From: Alphaproteobacteria bacterium
GTDB lineage: Bacteria; Pseudomonadota; Alphaproteobacteria; UBA2966; CAIVPW01
Direction of reading: 5' to 3'
NCBI GenBank assembly: GCA_947481575.1
Contig: CANKGV010000013.1
Coordinates: 1 to 64,000 of the forward strand
Length of the DNA: 64,000 nt
Numbering within the stretch: position 1 is the stretch's first letter; every line of letters begins with the position of its first letter. A model generated the notes under the pieces. It was not told the DNA's origin and searched no databases. It saw only the letters and a program-made list of their open reading frames with translations. The position numbers and the translations under genes were made by a program. Positions 41,855 to 50,238 of the stretch are shown here, piece after piece.

Positions 41855-43009
41855 ATGAACGCCCACGCCCGAGCGGTCGCTGTGCCGGCCAACGCCGCGA
41901 TGCCCGATCAGGACATCCGCTGGTGGCGGATTTCCATGGGCGAGGCCGAGGTCCAGCGGGTCATGCTGGAGATGCGCGCTGAACACATTTCAGGCGGTCC
42001 CGTCACGCGTGAGCTGGAGACCCTGATCGCCACGACCTTGGGCGTGCCGCATGTCGTGGCAACCACCTCGGGCAGCATGGCGCTCACCCTGGCGCTGATG
42101 ACCCTGGGCGTCGGCCCCGGTGACGAGGTGATTGTGCCGAACCGCACGTTCATGGCCACCGCCCACGCCGCATTGATGCTGGGCGCCAAAGTGAAGCTGG
42201 TCGACGTGTGCGCCGATATCCCGGCTCTCGACGTCTCCCAAGTCGAAGCTGCCATCACGCCGCGCACCAAGGCGATCCTGCCGGTGCACCTCAATGGCCG
42301 TGCCGTCGACATGATTGCGCTCAACGAGATCGCGCAGCGCCACGGCGTTCCGCTGGTCGAAGATACTGCCCAGGCATTCCTGTCCAAGGGTTCCGGCGGC
42401 TATCTCGGCACCCAGTCGACGATCGGTTGCTTTTCACTCGGCATGACCAAGCTGTGCTCGACCGGGCAGGGCGGCTTCTGTGTCGTGCACGACGACGACC
42501 TGCTCAAGCGCATGCGCCGCGTGCAGGTGCATGGCGTGAACGACACGTTGTCGGACGCCTATGAAATGCTGGGCTCCAACTTCAAATTCAACGACGTCCT
42601 CGCCGCCATCGGCGTGGTCCAGGTTGCCCGCGGCCCTGAAAAGGTCGCCCATGTAACCGAGGTCTACGAGACCTACGTAAACGGCCTCGCCGATCTCGAC
42701 TTCTTGGAAATCATTCCGGTCAGGATCGCGTCGGGCGAAGTGCCGCTGTGGACCGAAGTGTGCGTCAGGTCGGGCCGCGCCGAGCGCACCCGCTTGATGC
42801 GGTTCCTGCTGGACCGCGGCATTGGCACTCGCCAGTTCCTGCCCGACCTCGACCTATCGCCATACCTCGGCGCCACCGGCGAGTTCCCCAACTCACGGCG
42901 GTTCGACGCCGGCGGCCTGTTCCTACCGGGCGGTCCGGCGCAGCCGATCGCCAACATTCACCGCACTATCGAGGCGCTTCATGAATATGCACGTCACCGC
43001 TCGGTCTAA
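41855..43009 (+). CDS. DegT/DnrJ/EryC1-family PLP aminotransferase (third copy)
   Basis: 384 residues. SGSMALTLAL cofactor loop near 70, EDTAQA near 165, and the PLP lysine near 199 in GMTKLCSTGQGG. The local sequence differs from the HPLKNL of the two copies at 10885 and 12024. The ATG at 41855 follows the methyltransferase stop by 22 bp. It likely aminates the keto sugar after C-methylation. Confidence 0.85.
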   Translation: MNAHARAVAVPANAAMPDQDIRWWRISMGEAEVQRVMLEMRAEHISGGPVTRELETLIATTLGVPHVVATTSGSMALTLALMTLGVGPGDEVIVPNRTFMATAHAALMLGAKVKLVDVCADIPALDVSQVEAAITPRTKAILPVHLNGRAVDMIALNEIAQRHGVPLVEDTAQAFLSKGSGGYLGTQSTIGCFSLGMTKLCSTGQGGFCVVHDDDLLKRMRRVQVHGVNDTLSDAYEMLGSNFKFNDVLAAIGVVQVARGPEKVAHVTEVYETYVNGLADLDFLEIIPVRIASGEVPLWTEVCVRSGRAERTRLMRFLLDRGIGTRQFLPDLDLSPYLGATGEFPNSRRFDAGGLFLPGGPAQPIANIHRTIEALHEYARHRSV

Positions 43010-43895
43010 AGAGCCCGTCGAAACGCGGGACCATGGCTTGGTGGCGGGCGACCGCCGCCAGGTGGTCTCCTTCATCGCCTCGATCTTCGATCGCCCCGGC
43101 CGCCCGAGCCTGGCCCAGTACGTTCCGGTCGCCGATGACCGCACCTGGTGCTTGCGCGAAGGGAACGGCCGGATCGTCGCCGGCATGCTGGCGCGCAACT
43201 GGCGCATGCCCAGCGGCATCGCGGGCGTGAACCTCGGCTATGTGTGCGTGCCGGAATCGCTGCGCCGCCGCGGTCTGGGTGGTGAGCTGGTCCATGCGGC
43301 GGTCGAGCGCGAAGAACACGTCGGCGCCGCATTCATCATGATGTGGGCGCGCGACTATTTGGTCGACTTCTACCGTGCCATGGGATTCCGCGACCTCGGC
43401 GCTGAGACGTATTGCGACTTAGACGTCCCGGCCCTGGCCAGCGAGCCCGGCATCCTGTCCGCGCCGCTTGCCACGTTGCCCCACACCGGCTTCGATTCCC
43501 TGCGCCGCGACCGTCCCGGCACCATCTTCCGCACCTTGGATCGCGGCTGTTGGACCGGCATCAATCGCGGGTTCCCGTGGGCGAGCGAACTGCTGATCGT
43601 CTACGCCGGCCGGCCGAATCACGCCTCGTGGTACGCAGTCGTTGCCAAAGCCACCTCGGCCGTCACCATCGTGGAATACGGTGGACCGGACGACCGGTTC
43701 GCCTCCGTCGCCGGTTCCGTTCGTGCCTTGTTCCAAGGTTTGCCGCTGCGCTGCAACTTCACCGACCCTGGCTTCGCCGCGATGGCGTTGCCGGTCCGAG
43801 GGGCCGAAGCCGGGGCTGGATACCATCGCTTGCTACGCTCGGCGGCCCTGGTGCCGGAAGCGGCTCCGGTAACGAGTTGGCTCGACCGGATCTAG
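42981..43895 (+). CDS. GNAT-family N-acyltransferase
   Basis: 304 residues. One recognisable GNAT domain at about 20-160 with the acetyl-CoA loop RRRGLGGE near 95-101; the remaining 140 residues may be a second, degenerate copy. It would acylate the amino group set by the preceding aminotransferase. It overlaps the aminotransferase by 29 bp, with GAGG upstream of the ATG. Confidence 0.75.
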   Translation: MNMHVTARSKEPVETRDHGLVAGDRRQVVSFIASIFDRPGRPSLAQYVPVADDRTWCLREGNGRIVAGMLARNWRMPSGIAGVNLGYVCVPESLRRRGLGGELVHAAVEREEHVGAAFIMMWARDYLVDFYRAMGFRDLGAETYCDLDVPALASEPGILSAPLATLPHTGFDSLRRDRPGTIFRTLDRGCWTGINRGFPWASELLIVYAGRPNHASWYAVVAKATSAVTIVEYGGPDDRFASVAGSVRALFQGLPLRCNFTDPGFAAMALPVRGAEAGAGYHRLLRSAALVPEAAPVTSWLDRI

Positions 43896-43958
43896 GGGGC
43901 GGCACAGCTGCGTACGGTCGTGCGATTCTGACCGCCTCGGCAATTTCTTCCTGAAAAC

Positions 43959-43994
43959 CGGCAAACTTTGCCGGGACCCCGGCACGAACTGCCG
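43959..43994. promoter_or_regulatory. Two perfect FlbD/ftr-like palindromes upstream of flagellin 7
   Basis: CGGCA-AACTT-TGCCG (43959-43973) and CGGCA-CGAAC-TGCCG (43980-43994), 21 bp apart; a poorer CGGCA half-site lies at 43938. They end 66 bp before the -24 element. Confidence 0.76.
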
Positions 43995-44059
43995 GGCTCC
44001 CTTACGATCCTTACGCCAGACTTGCGCGGATTCATTGGCCTTCCGGGTCTCCCCGGGGA

Positions 44060-44075
44060 TGGCACGCGCGTTGCT
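44060..44075 (+). promoter_or_regulatory. Sigma-54 promoter of flagellin 7
   Basis: TGGCACGCGCGTTGCT, full consensus. Predicted start near 44086, 63 bases before the flagellin ATG. Confidence 0.87.
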
Positions 44076-44148
44076 GTGAACTCCCCGGGAGCAAAAGCTC
44101 TCACCCGGCAGAACGCAGGGATCGAACCAAGTATGGGGAGACCTAGTA

Positions 44149-44964
44149 ATGGTCATGTCGGTCAATACGAACCAGGGCGCGATGGTTGCCCTGCAGAGCT
44201 TGTCAGCGACCACCAAGTCGCTCGGCAATACACAGCTCCGTATCACTACCGGCCTCAAGGTTAACGGCCCCAAGGACAACGCCGCCACCTTCGCGATCGC
44301 GCAGAACATGCGCGGCGACATCGCCGGGTTGGGCGCAGTCAAAACCAACCTCTCGCTCGGTCAGTCCATCGTCAATGTCGCCATTGACGCGGGCAAGGCC
44401 ATCGCCGACCTCCTGGTCGAGATGAAGGCGAAGACCATTCAAGCCAGCCAGGCCGGCCTCGACACCAACTCGTACACGGCGCTGAACGAGGAATTCACCT
44501 CGCTGCGCTCGCAGATCGACTCGATCATCACGAGCGCCGACTTCAACGGCAAGAACCTGATCGACGCCACGGCAACCAACCTGAAGGTATTAAGCACCGT
44601 GGACGGTAGCACCATCACCGTGACCAAGCAGTCGATCGACACCACCACGCTGGCGATCCACACCGCCGCGTTGACCGACTCCAGCGTTGCCGCGACCGCG
44701 CTGACCGCGATCTCGGCCGCGATCATCAGTGTCTCGAACGCGCTCGCCTCGCTCGGCTCGTCCGCCAAGCGCGTCGACATCCAGGCAGAGTTCACGTCCA
44801 AGCTGCAGGACATCCTGAAGCAGGGCGTCGGCAATCTCGTCGATGCGGACCTCGCCGAAGAAAGCGCGAACTTGCAGGCGCTGCAGATCAAACAGCAACT
44901 CGGCGTCCAATCGCTGGCGATTGCGAACGCCGGGCCGCAGAGCATTTTGGCGCTCTTCCACTAG
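44149..44964 (+). CDS. Flagellin 7
   Basis: 271 residues, close to flagellins 3-5 (MVMSVNTNQGAMVALQSLSATT; IKQQLGVQSLAIANAGPQ; LFH end). It is over 19 kb from the main flagellin array but beside flbT, flaF4 and a flaG-like gene. Own sigma-54 promoter. The central segment has several Thr/Ser (DTTTLAIHTAALTDSS), possible glycosylation sites. Confidence 0.95.
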   Translation: MVMSVNTNQGAMVALQSLSATTKSLGNTQLRITTGLKVNGPKDNAATFAIAQNMRGDIAGLGAVKTNLSLGQSIVNVAIDAGKAIADLLVEMKAKTIQASQAGLDTNSYTALNEEFTSLRSQIDSIITSADFNGKNLIDATATNLKVLSTVDGSTITVTKQSIDTTTLAIHTAALTDSSVAATALTAISAAIISVSNALASLGSSAKRVDIQAEFTSKLQDILKQGVGNLVDADLAEESANLQALQIKQQLGVQSLAIANAGPQSILALFH

Positions 44965-45018
44965 CGGGTGAGCGAGGACTAGGATTGCCACCACGTCGCG
45001 AAGAACTCCGGCAGGAAC

Positions 45019-45444
45019 ATGGCACTCAAAATTACGCTTAAACCAGGTGAAAAGTTCGTCATCAACGGAGCGGTGGTCGTAAACGGCGATCGTCGCACCA
45101 GTCTTTTGATCCAGAACAAGGTTTCTATTCTGCGAGAAAAGGACGTGCTGTTGCCCGACGAGGCGAACACACCAGTAAAACGCATCTATTTCGACGTGAT
45201 GATGATGTATTTGGACGAGGACACGCGCGAACGCCACATGGCGAACTTCACGGAACATGTGACCCAGTTCATGAGCGCGATCACCAATCGCGAAGCGCTC
45301 GCCCAATGCGTCGCCATCGTCGAAGACGCGAACGCCGGGCGGTACTACGGCGCCCTGATGTCGTGCAAGAAGCTGCTGCCGTTTGAGAGGGAAAGACTGG
45401 AATATGTCGCTCCGAGACAAGCCGTCGGCGCAGCGCGTAGCTGA
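45019..45444 (+). CDS. flbT: FlbT, flagellin mRNA regulator
   Basis: 141 residues. Family pattern: LKITLKPGEKFVINGAVV at the start, then ILREKDVLLPDEANTPVKRIYFDVMMMYL and AGRYYGALMSCKKLLPFE. In Caulobacter FlbT binds the 5' leader of flagellin mRNA and lowers its expression until the hook is complete. AGGAA precedes the ATG. Its end overlaps flaF4 by 41 bp. It is the only flbT here against seven flagellins. Confidence 0.93.
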   Translation: MALKITLKPGEKFVINGAVVVNGDRRTSLLIQNKVSILREKDVLLPDEANTPVKRIYFDVMMMYLDEDTRERHMANFTEHVTQFMSAITNREALAQCVAIVEDANAGRYYGALMSCKKLLPFERERLEYVAPRQAVGAARS

Positions 45445-45748
45445 ACATCCGCGCGCGACCGAATATCGGCTGTTCGCCGATATCACTCGCGGCCTGATGG
45501 CCGTGGGCGCCGCCGATCGTAGTTCCGAGCCGTTCGTCAGCGCGCTCGAGCGCAATCGCCGTTTGTGGACGACGCTTCGGGCCGACCTGGAGTCCGAGGG
45601 CAATTGGCTTGCCACCGACCTGAAGGCCAAGTTGATTTCGCTCGCACTGTGGGTCGAGCGTCACACGGATCTGGTGCTGCGCGAGGGGGCTGAAGTCGGG
45701 CCGCTGATTGCAGTCAATCGGACCATTATGGAAGGGCTGGTCAACTGA
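45404..45748 (+). CDS. flaF: FlaF-family flagellin chaperone/regulator 4
   Basis: 114 residues: TEYRLFADITRGLM, NRRLWTTLRADL, LISLALWVERHTDLVLREG, AVNRTIMEGL. It is closest to flaF3 by eye. Start ATG 45404 within flbT; an in-frame TTG seven codons earlier is less likely. The flbT-flaF pairing is the usual alphaproteobacterial arrangement, so this may be the ancestral FlaF. Confidence 0.88.
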   Translation: MSLRDKPSAQRVAEHPRATEYRLFADITRGLMAVGAADRSSEPFVSALERNRRLWTTLRADLESEGNWLATDLKAKLISLALWVERHTDLVLREGAEVGPLIAVNRTIMEGLVN

Positions 45749-45814
45749 TCAGCCTGCGCGGGCGTAGTTGGTAGTGGGAAGAGGGCACGAGAAATTCGGG
45801 CAGGGTGAACGACC

Positions 45815-46195
45815 ATGGTGCAAAACATTTCCAACCCCGGCGTGACGCCGTTTGTTGGTCCGGCCAAGCCGGCCAACGCGTCACAACCGCCGTTCGCCGC
45901 CGGCCTGGAAGCGGGCTCGCCACCTTCACCGGCGCCTGGCGGTTCGCGGCCGGTCGATGCGGCCACGGCTCCGGATGGCGACAAGCGTCAAGCGGACGAA
46001 CGCGCGCGCGAGCGACCTCTGCCGACGGTGTCGGGGACCCACCTCAGCATTGCGCTCGACGAAAAGGCCAAGGTCTACGTCTACCGCGGCGTCAACGGGA
46101 GCGAAGTGAAGGGGCAGTGGCCGTCCGAGGACGCGCTACGCCGCATTGCGGCTCTGCGCGAGATGTCCGGCAAGATCCTCGACGAAACGACTTAA
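45815..46195 (+). CDS. FlaG-like flagellar protein
   Basis: 126 residues. The first 75 are Pro/Ala-rich and disordered. The last 50 (LSIALDEKAKVYVYRG, then QWPSEDALRRIAALREM) match the FlaG pattern of a short beta unit followed by a helix with the P-S/E-E motif. FlaG affects filament length in other bacteria. Last gene of the flagellin 7 group. Confidence 0.72.
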   Translation: MVQNISNPGVTPFVGPAKPANASQPPFAAGLEAGSPPSPAPGGSRPVDAATAPDGDKRQADERARERPLPTVSGTHLSIALDEKAKVYVYRGVNGSEVKGQWPSEDALRRIAALREMSGKILDETT

Positions 46196-46258
46196 CTTCG
46201 GGTCGTCGTCCAGCCAACGGCGCGCGGGCAACAGGCTCGCGTGCCGCTGTGTGTGCGT

Positions 46259-46708
46259 TTAAACGACCTGATGAAAGGCGACCGCCGTCGGCGTAGCGGC
46301 CATGCGGCGGCGGCTCGGCGTAGCCGGCGCGGCCGTACGGTTGTAGGCCTGGACCGGTGAACGCACCTTGGCCACCTCGTCCATGATCGCGCGCAGTACC
46401 CGTTCGGAAACGGTGCGTGCCGCGAGTACCCGGCGGCGCTGCTCATCCAGCGCACGGTTCAGGCGGGTGCCTGCCTTGCGCAGTTCTTGGCGCATCTCCG
46501 GGCTCGCGCTCTGGGCGGCGCCGGGAATGCGGCGAAGGGCGATCAGTTCTTCCTGGTAGGTGCGGCTCAACTCCGCCTTCTGATGTTCGGTGCTGGCCAA
46601 TTCGCGCGCCCGGCGCTCGATCAGCAGCGTGTTCTCAGCTTCGATCAGCGCGGCGAGCTCGTTGGTGACCGCCAGTACGCGCGTGAAGTTGGCGTCGGTG
46701 GGGCTCAC
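46259..46708 (-). CDS. FlgN-like export chaperone
   Basis: 149 residues, almost wholly helical with long amphipathic heptads (residues 10-120) and a basic, disordered end. Size and position after flgJ suit FlgN, the chaperone for hook-filament junction proteins FlgK/FlgL, but sequence alone is weak. Overlaps flgJ by 4 bp. Confidence 0.6.
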   Translation of the reverse strand: MSPTDANFTRVLAVTNELAALIEAENTLLIERRARELASTEHQKAELSRTYQEELIALRRIPGAAQSASPEMRQELRKAGTRLNRALDEQRRRVLAARTVSERVLRAIMDEVAKVRSPVQAYNRTAAPATPSRRRMAATPTAVAFHQVV

Positions 46709-47031
46709 AATCTGCCTCCCATTCCCTGAGCTTCTTGCAGCTTGATCAGTTCCTTGTAGACCGCGTCGGCGATGCCCACGCCGCGGCCCTTCACCATGTG
46801 CCCGGCGATTTGCTCGTTCATCATTGACCGGTAGATCTGCTGGCTCTGGCCGCCGCCGAACATCGCGTTCGGGTTCACGCCCGAGAACACGCTGTCCAGC
46901 ACTTGCGACAGAAACACCGCCTCGAACTGCTCCGCGGCCTTGTGGGTCGCCGCCTGGCGATCCGCCGGGACCGTCGTGGTCGCCGCGGCGTTGGCCTGCG
47001 ACAGGTTCAGCATGGTCAGAGCGTCGGCCAT
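46705..47031 (-). CDS. flgJ: FlgJ-type rod-binding protein (N-terminal domain only)
   Basis: 108 residues: the rod-binding domain alone (KAAEQFEAVFLSQVLDSVF, YRSMMNEQIAGHMVKGRGVGIAD), without the muramidase domain of enteric FlgJ, as is usual in alphaproteobacteria. It acts in the periplasm as a cap for rod assembly. Lies directly against the flgI stop. Confidence 0.9.
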   Translation of the reverse strand: MADALTMLNLSQANAAATTTVPADRQAATHKAAEQFEAVFLSQVLDSVFSGVNPNAMFGGGQSQQIYRSMMNEQIAGHMVKGRGVGIADAVYKELIKLQEAQGMGGRL

Positions 47032-48147
47032 TTACAGCACCAGGATCTCGGCCTGCAGCGCGCCTGCGGCCTTGATGGTCTGAAGGATCGAGATCATGTC
47101 GCGCGGGCTGATCCCCAACGCGTTGAGGGAGTCGACCAGGTCTTGCAGAGTCACGCCGCCGTTCAGCACGGTGAGCTTCTTGTTGCCCTCGTCGACCGTG
47201 ATGTTGGTGCGCGGCACCGTAACCGCCTGCGCCTGGGTAAACGGCCCGGGCTGCGAAACTTGCGGTGTTTCGGTCACGCGAATGGTTAGGTTGCCCTGGG
47301 CGATCGCCACCTGGTCGATGCGCACCTGCGCGCCCATCACGATGACGCCGTTGCGCTCATCCACCACGACGCGGGCCGGCTGGTCGGTAGCGACAGTGAG
47401 CTGTTCGACCTGGGTGAGCAGACCGACCAGATCGTTCGCGAACGCCTGGGGGATGTGCAAGTTGACGGTGCCGGGATCGATCGCGGCAGCGGCCGACATG
47501 CCGAGGAACTTGTTGATCGCGTCGCTCATGCGGCGCGCGGTCGTCAGGTCGGGATTCTTGAGTGAAATGCGCACGTCGCTGCGTTGCGCGAATTCAAACG
47601 GTACTTCGCGTTCGATGATCGCCCCATTCGGCATGCGGCCGCCGGTGGGAACGCCGCGCGTGATCGTTTCGGCCGCGCCGGTGGCAACAAACCCGCCGGC
47701 GACGATGGCGCCCTGGGCCACGGCGTAGACTTCGCCATCTGCGCCCATCAGCGGGGTCACCAGCAGGGTGCCGCCGACCAGGCTGCTCGCGTCGCCCAGC
47801 GTGCTGACGCTGATGTCGATGCGGTTGCCTTGGCGGGCAAACGGCGGCAGGTTCGCGGTGACCATCACCGCGGCGGTGTTCTTTGTGTTCAGCGTGGCAT
47901 CGCGGGTGTTGACGCCGAGCCGTTCCAGCATCGCCGTCAGGCTCTGCTTGGTGAACGGCGAGTTGCGGAGCGAGTCGCCCGAACCATTCAGGCCCACGAC
48001 CAAGCCGTAGCCCACCAGCAAGTTGTCGCGCATGCCCTCGAAGTCGGCGACATCCTTGATGCGCGGGTCGGCGTGGGCGCCGCCGGCAAGGCCGAGCAGT
48101 ACGGCAACCAGCGACCCGATCACGACGCGGCGAAGGCAATGGGACAT
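47032..48147 (-). CDS. flgI: Flagellar P-ring protein FlgI
   Basis: 371 residues with a signal peptide (cleavage near ADP at 27-28) and the typical start RIKDVADFEGMRDNLLVGYGLVVGLNGSGD. The end RDMISILQTIKAAGALQAEI is also canonical. Forms the periplasmic P ring. GGAGTCGCC precedes the ATG, and a sigma-54 element lies 29 bases upstream. Confidence 0.96.
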   Translation of the reverse strand: MSHCLRRVVIGSLVAVLLGLAGGAHADPRIKDVADFEGMRDNLLVGYGLVVGLNGSGDSLRNSPFTKQSLTAMLERLGVNTRDATLNTKNTAAVMVTANLPPFARQGNRIDISVSTLGDASSLVGGTLLVTPLMGADGEVYAVAQGAIVAGGFVATGAAETITRGVPTGGRMPNGAIIEREVPFEFAQRSDVRISLKNPDLTTARRMSDAINKFLGMSAAAAIDPGTVNLHIPQAFANDLVGLLTQVEQLTVATDQPARVVVDERNGVIVMGAQVRIDQVAIAQGNLTIRVTETPQVSQPGPFTQAQAVTVPRTNITVDEGNKKLTVLNGGVTLQDLVDSLNALGISPRDMISILQTIKAAGALQAEILVL

Positions 48148-48175
48148 GGCGACTCCTTATTCCTGCGTCTCCTAC

Positions 48176-48191
48176 AGCGAAACTCGTGCCA
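48176..48191 (-). promoter_or_regulatory. Sigma-54 promoter of flgI-flgJ-flgN-like
   Basis: Minus strand TGGCACGAGTTTCGCT: perfect -24, one mismatch in the -12 (TCGC for TTGC), correct spacing. Predicted start near 48165. A FlbD-like site, (A)GGCA-GTTCT-TGCCG at 48263-48277, begins 72 bp upstream. Confidence 0.65.
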
Positions 48192-48262
48192 CCCCGGGGC
48201 TATTCCAAGTCATTGAATTGGGCCGTTTTTCTTGGCGCGAAAGACCCGGCGGCGGCGGTGCG

Positions 48263-48277
48263 AGGCAGTTCTTGCCG
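48263..48277. promoter_or_regulatory. FlbD/ftr-like site between flgI and fliX
   Basis: AGGCA-GTTCT-TGCCG, one mismatch from the palindrome. It may also serve fliX on the plus strand. Confidence 0.55.
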
Positions 48278-48402
48278 GGTGGGGGGAACAATTGGTTACG
48301 CGCCTTGGTCTTCCGTGATATTCGTTCGCTATCCGTACCCAACGGTCGCCCGTGCGCGGCCAGCTTGGGCCAAGCGCCGCTCGGCGAGGGAACCATCGCC
48401 CT

Positions 48403-48822
48403 TTGAAGATCACCGGACCGGGGCCGATCAGAACTACTGCGGAAGCGGGCCGCCTTCGTAAGAAGGCGCCCAAAGACGCGGACTTCGCCAAGGAACTCGA
48501 TAGTGGCGGCAGCGAGCCCGTGGCCAAGGCCGCGGGGCAAACCCGTGTCACCTCGGTCGACGCGCTGCTTGCGCTGCAAGAGGTTCCCGATGCGACAGCG
48601 CGCCGGTCCGCTGGCGTGCGCCGCGCCGAAGATATTCTCGACCGCCTGAACGAAGTGCGCATTGGCCTGCTCGAAGGGTCAATTCCGCGCGAACGCCTGC
48701 ACCAGTTGCTCGACATGGTGCGCAAGCGCCGCGAGGCCATCGACGACCCCAAACTGTCTGCCGTGCTCGATGAAATCGAGCTACGCGCCGCCGTCGAACT
48801 GGCAAAACTCGGCGAACTGTAA
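48403..48822 (+). CDS. fliX: FliX, class II flagellar assembly regulator
   Basis: 139 residues from a TTG start (MKITGPGPI in the family, here written TTG-AAG). The family hallmarks are the KITGPGPIRTT start, VDALLALQEVPD near 60 and the closing DEIELRAAVELAKL. In Caulobacter FliX couples completion of the early flagellar structure to the sigma-54 activator FlbD. GAGGG is 13 bases before the TTG. Its presence supports FlbD control of the palindromic sites in the window. Confidence 0.9.
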   Translation: MKITGPGPIRTTAEAGRLRKKAPKDADFAKELDSGGSEPVAKAAGQTRVTSVDALLALQEVPDATARRSAGVRRAEDILDRLNEVRIGLLEGSIPRERLHQLLDMVRKRREAIDDPKLSAVLDEIELRAAVELAKLGEL

Positions 48823-48848
48823 GCCTTTGTGACCCCTGCGCGCCGCGG

Positions 48849-48877
48849 TTGCGGCGGCAAGGTCACGTTCCTATACT
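48849..48877 (+). promoter_or_regulatory. Sigma-70-type promoter of dksA
   Basis: TTGCGG, 17 bases, TATACT; the start would fall about 35 bases before the dksA ATG. Confidence 0.6.
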
Positions 48878-48918
48878 CCGCCGCCATTATTAACGGCCTC
48901 AGGAAGCGAGGAACGCCT

Positions 48919-49335
48919 ATGCCTGTGCGTCTACCGAAAGGGTATCGGCCCTCGGAAGACGAGCCGTTTATGAATCGCCGGCAGCAGGAGTATTTCCGCC
49001 GCAAGCTGCTGACGTGGCGCGTAGAGCTTTTGCGCGAGTCCAACCAGACCCTGCAGCACCTGCAGGAAGAGACCAACCTAGCGCCCGATATCGCCGATCG
49101 CGCCTCAACCGAGTCCGAGCGCTCGCTCGAGCTCCGTACCCGCGACCGCGAGCGCAAGTTGATTGGCAAGATCGACGCCGCCTTGGCGCGCATCGAGGAC
49201 GGCAGCTACGGCTACTGCGAGGAAACCGGTGAACCGATCGGCCTCCAGCGCTTGGAGGCCCGCCCGATCGCCACCCTCAGCATTGAGGCCCAAGAACGCC
49301 ACGAACGCCGGGAACGCAGCTACCGCGACGAGTAG
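48919..49335 (+). CDS. dksA: RNA polymerase-binding transcription factor DksA
   Basis: 138 residues. A coiled-coil core (RRQQEYFRRKLLTWRVELL to about 100) and a C-terminal zinc-finger-like region, GYCEETGEPIGLQRLEARP, in which only one of the four zinc cysteines remains. This is normal for many alphaproteobacterial DksA proteins. It binds the secondary channel of RNA polymerase and works with ppGpp. ATG 48919 with GAGG upstream. Confidence 0.93.
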   Translation: MPVRLPKGYRPSEDEPFMNRRQQEYFRRKLLTWRVELLRESNQTLQHLQEETNLAPDIADRASTESERSLELRTRDRERKLIGKIDAALARIEDGSYGYCEETGEPIGLQRLEARPIATLSIEAQERHERRERSYRDE

Positions 49336-49395
49336 GGCGTTGCCCGATGCGTGGACGTTCGTCCGCGCGTCCCCATCACCATCGCCGGCAAATGC

Positions 49396-49429
49396 CAACG
49401 GCCGGCTGGGGGGAGACAGCCGGCCGTTG
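49396..49429. terminator. Bidirectional terminator between dksA and flgH
   Basis: A perfect 13-bp stem (CAACGGCCGGCTG with its complement ending at 49429) and an 8-base loop between convergent genes. Confidence 0.78.
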
Positions 49430-49446
49430 TCGCCTCATTCGGACCG

Positions 49447-50211
49447 TTAGAACGGGGCGATGATGTCCAGCAACTGCTGACCGTAGCGCGGCTGCTGCAT
49501 GTCCATGATCTGACCTTTGCCGCCGTAGGAGATGCGGGCCTCTGCGATCTGGCTGTGGTTGATCGTGTTGGTGGCGCTGATGTCTTCCGGCCGCACGATC
49601 CCGGACACGGTTAGTTCGCGTAGCTCGAAGTTCACCACCACCTGCTGGCGTCCTTGGATCACCAAGTTGCCGTTCGGCAGGATCTGGGTAACCAGCGCCG
49701 CCACGGTCAAGTTGATGGCTTCCGATCGCGTCACCGCGCCGGTGCCGGCGGTCGTGGTCTTGCCGGTCACGTCGAGCAATGCCGTCGGGTCGATGGCGTC
49801 CGGCAGCACTTTGGTGAGCTGCCCTTCCAGCCCGAATAGGCCGGTGATGCCGCCAGTGTCGGTGCCGGCGCGGCTGCGGTTGGTGGCGTTGCTGACCGCG
49901 GCCTTGTCATCGATCTTTACGTTGACCGTCAGAATGTCGCCGACGCGCGCGGCACGCTGGTCGCGGAAGAAGGCCTTCGAGCCCGGGCGCCACAATGAAT
50001 TGGCCAAGCGCGGCGCCGTTTCCAGAGCCGGCAGCGGCGTCGTGACGGGCCGGTAGGTCGGCTGCTCAAGCGGGTTCTGGATCGCGGCCATCGGCGGTGC
50101 CTGGCCGATTTCCGAGACCCGCTCGACCACGCTGGCGCAGGCGCCGAGCGCCAGCCACGAAGCCATCGCGCCAAGGCGGACGGCTGCGTGCAACAAGGTG
50201 CGTTGGGTCAT
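49447..50211 (-). CDS. flgH: Flagellar L-ring lipoprotein FlgH
   Basis: 254 residues. Lipobox ALGAC with acceptor Cys25; conserved core GDILTVNVKIDDKAAVSN and the end NTINHSQIAEARISYGGKGQI. Builds the outer-membrane L ring. Fourth gene of the minus-strand flgF-flgG-flgA-flgH operon. Confidence 0.95.
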   Translation of the reverse strand: MTQRTLLHAAVRLGAMASWLALGACASVVERVSEIGQAPPMAAIQNPLEQPTYRPVTTPLPALETAPRLANSLWRPGSKAFFRDQRAARVGDILTVNVKIDDKAAVSNATNRSRAGTDTGGITGLFGLEGQLTKVLPDAIDPTALLDVTGKTTTAGTGAVTRSEAINLTVAALVTQILPNGNLVIQGRQQVVVNFELRELTVSGIVRPEDISATNTINHSQIAEARISYGGKGQIMDMQQPRYGQQLLDIIAPF

Positions 50212-50238
50212 GGGGTATCCTGCTCGGGTTACGGGTTA

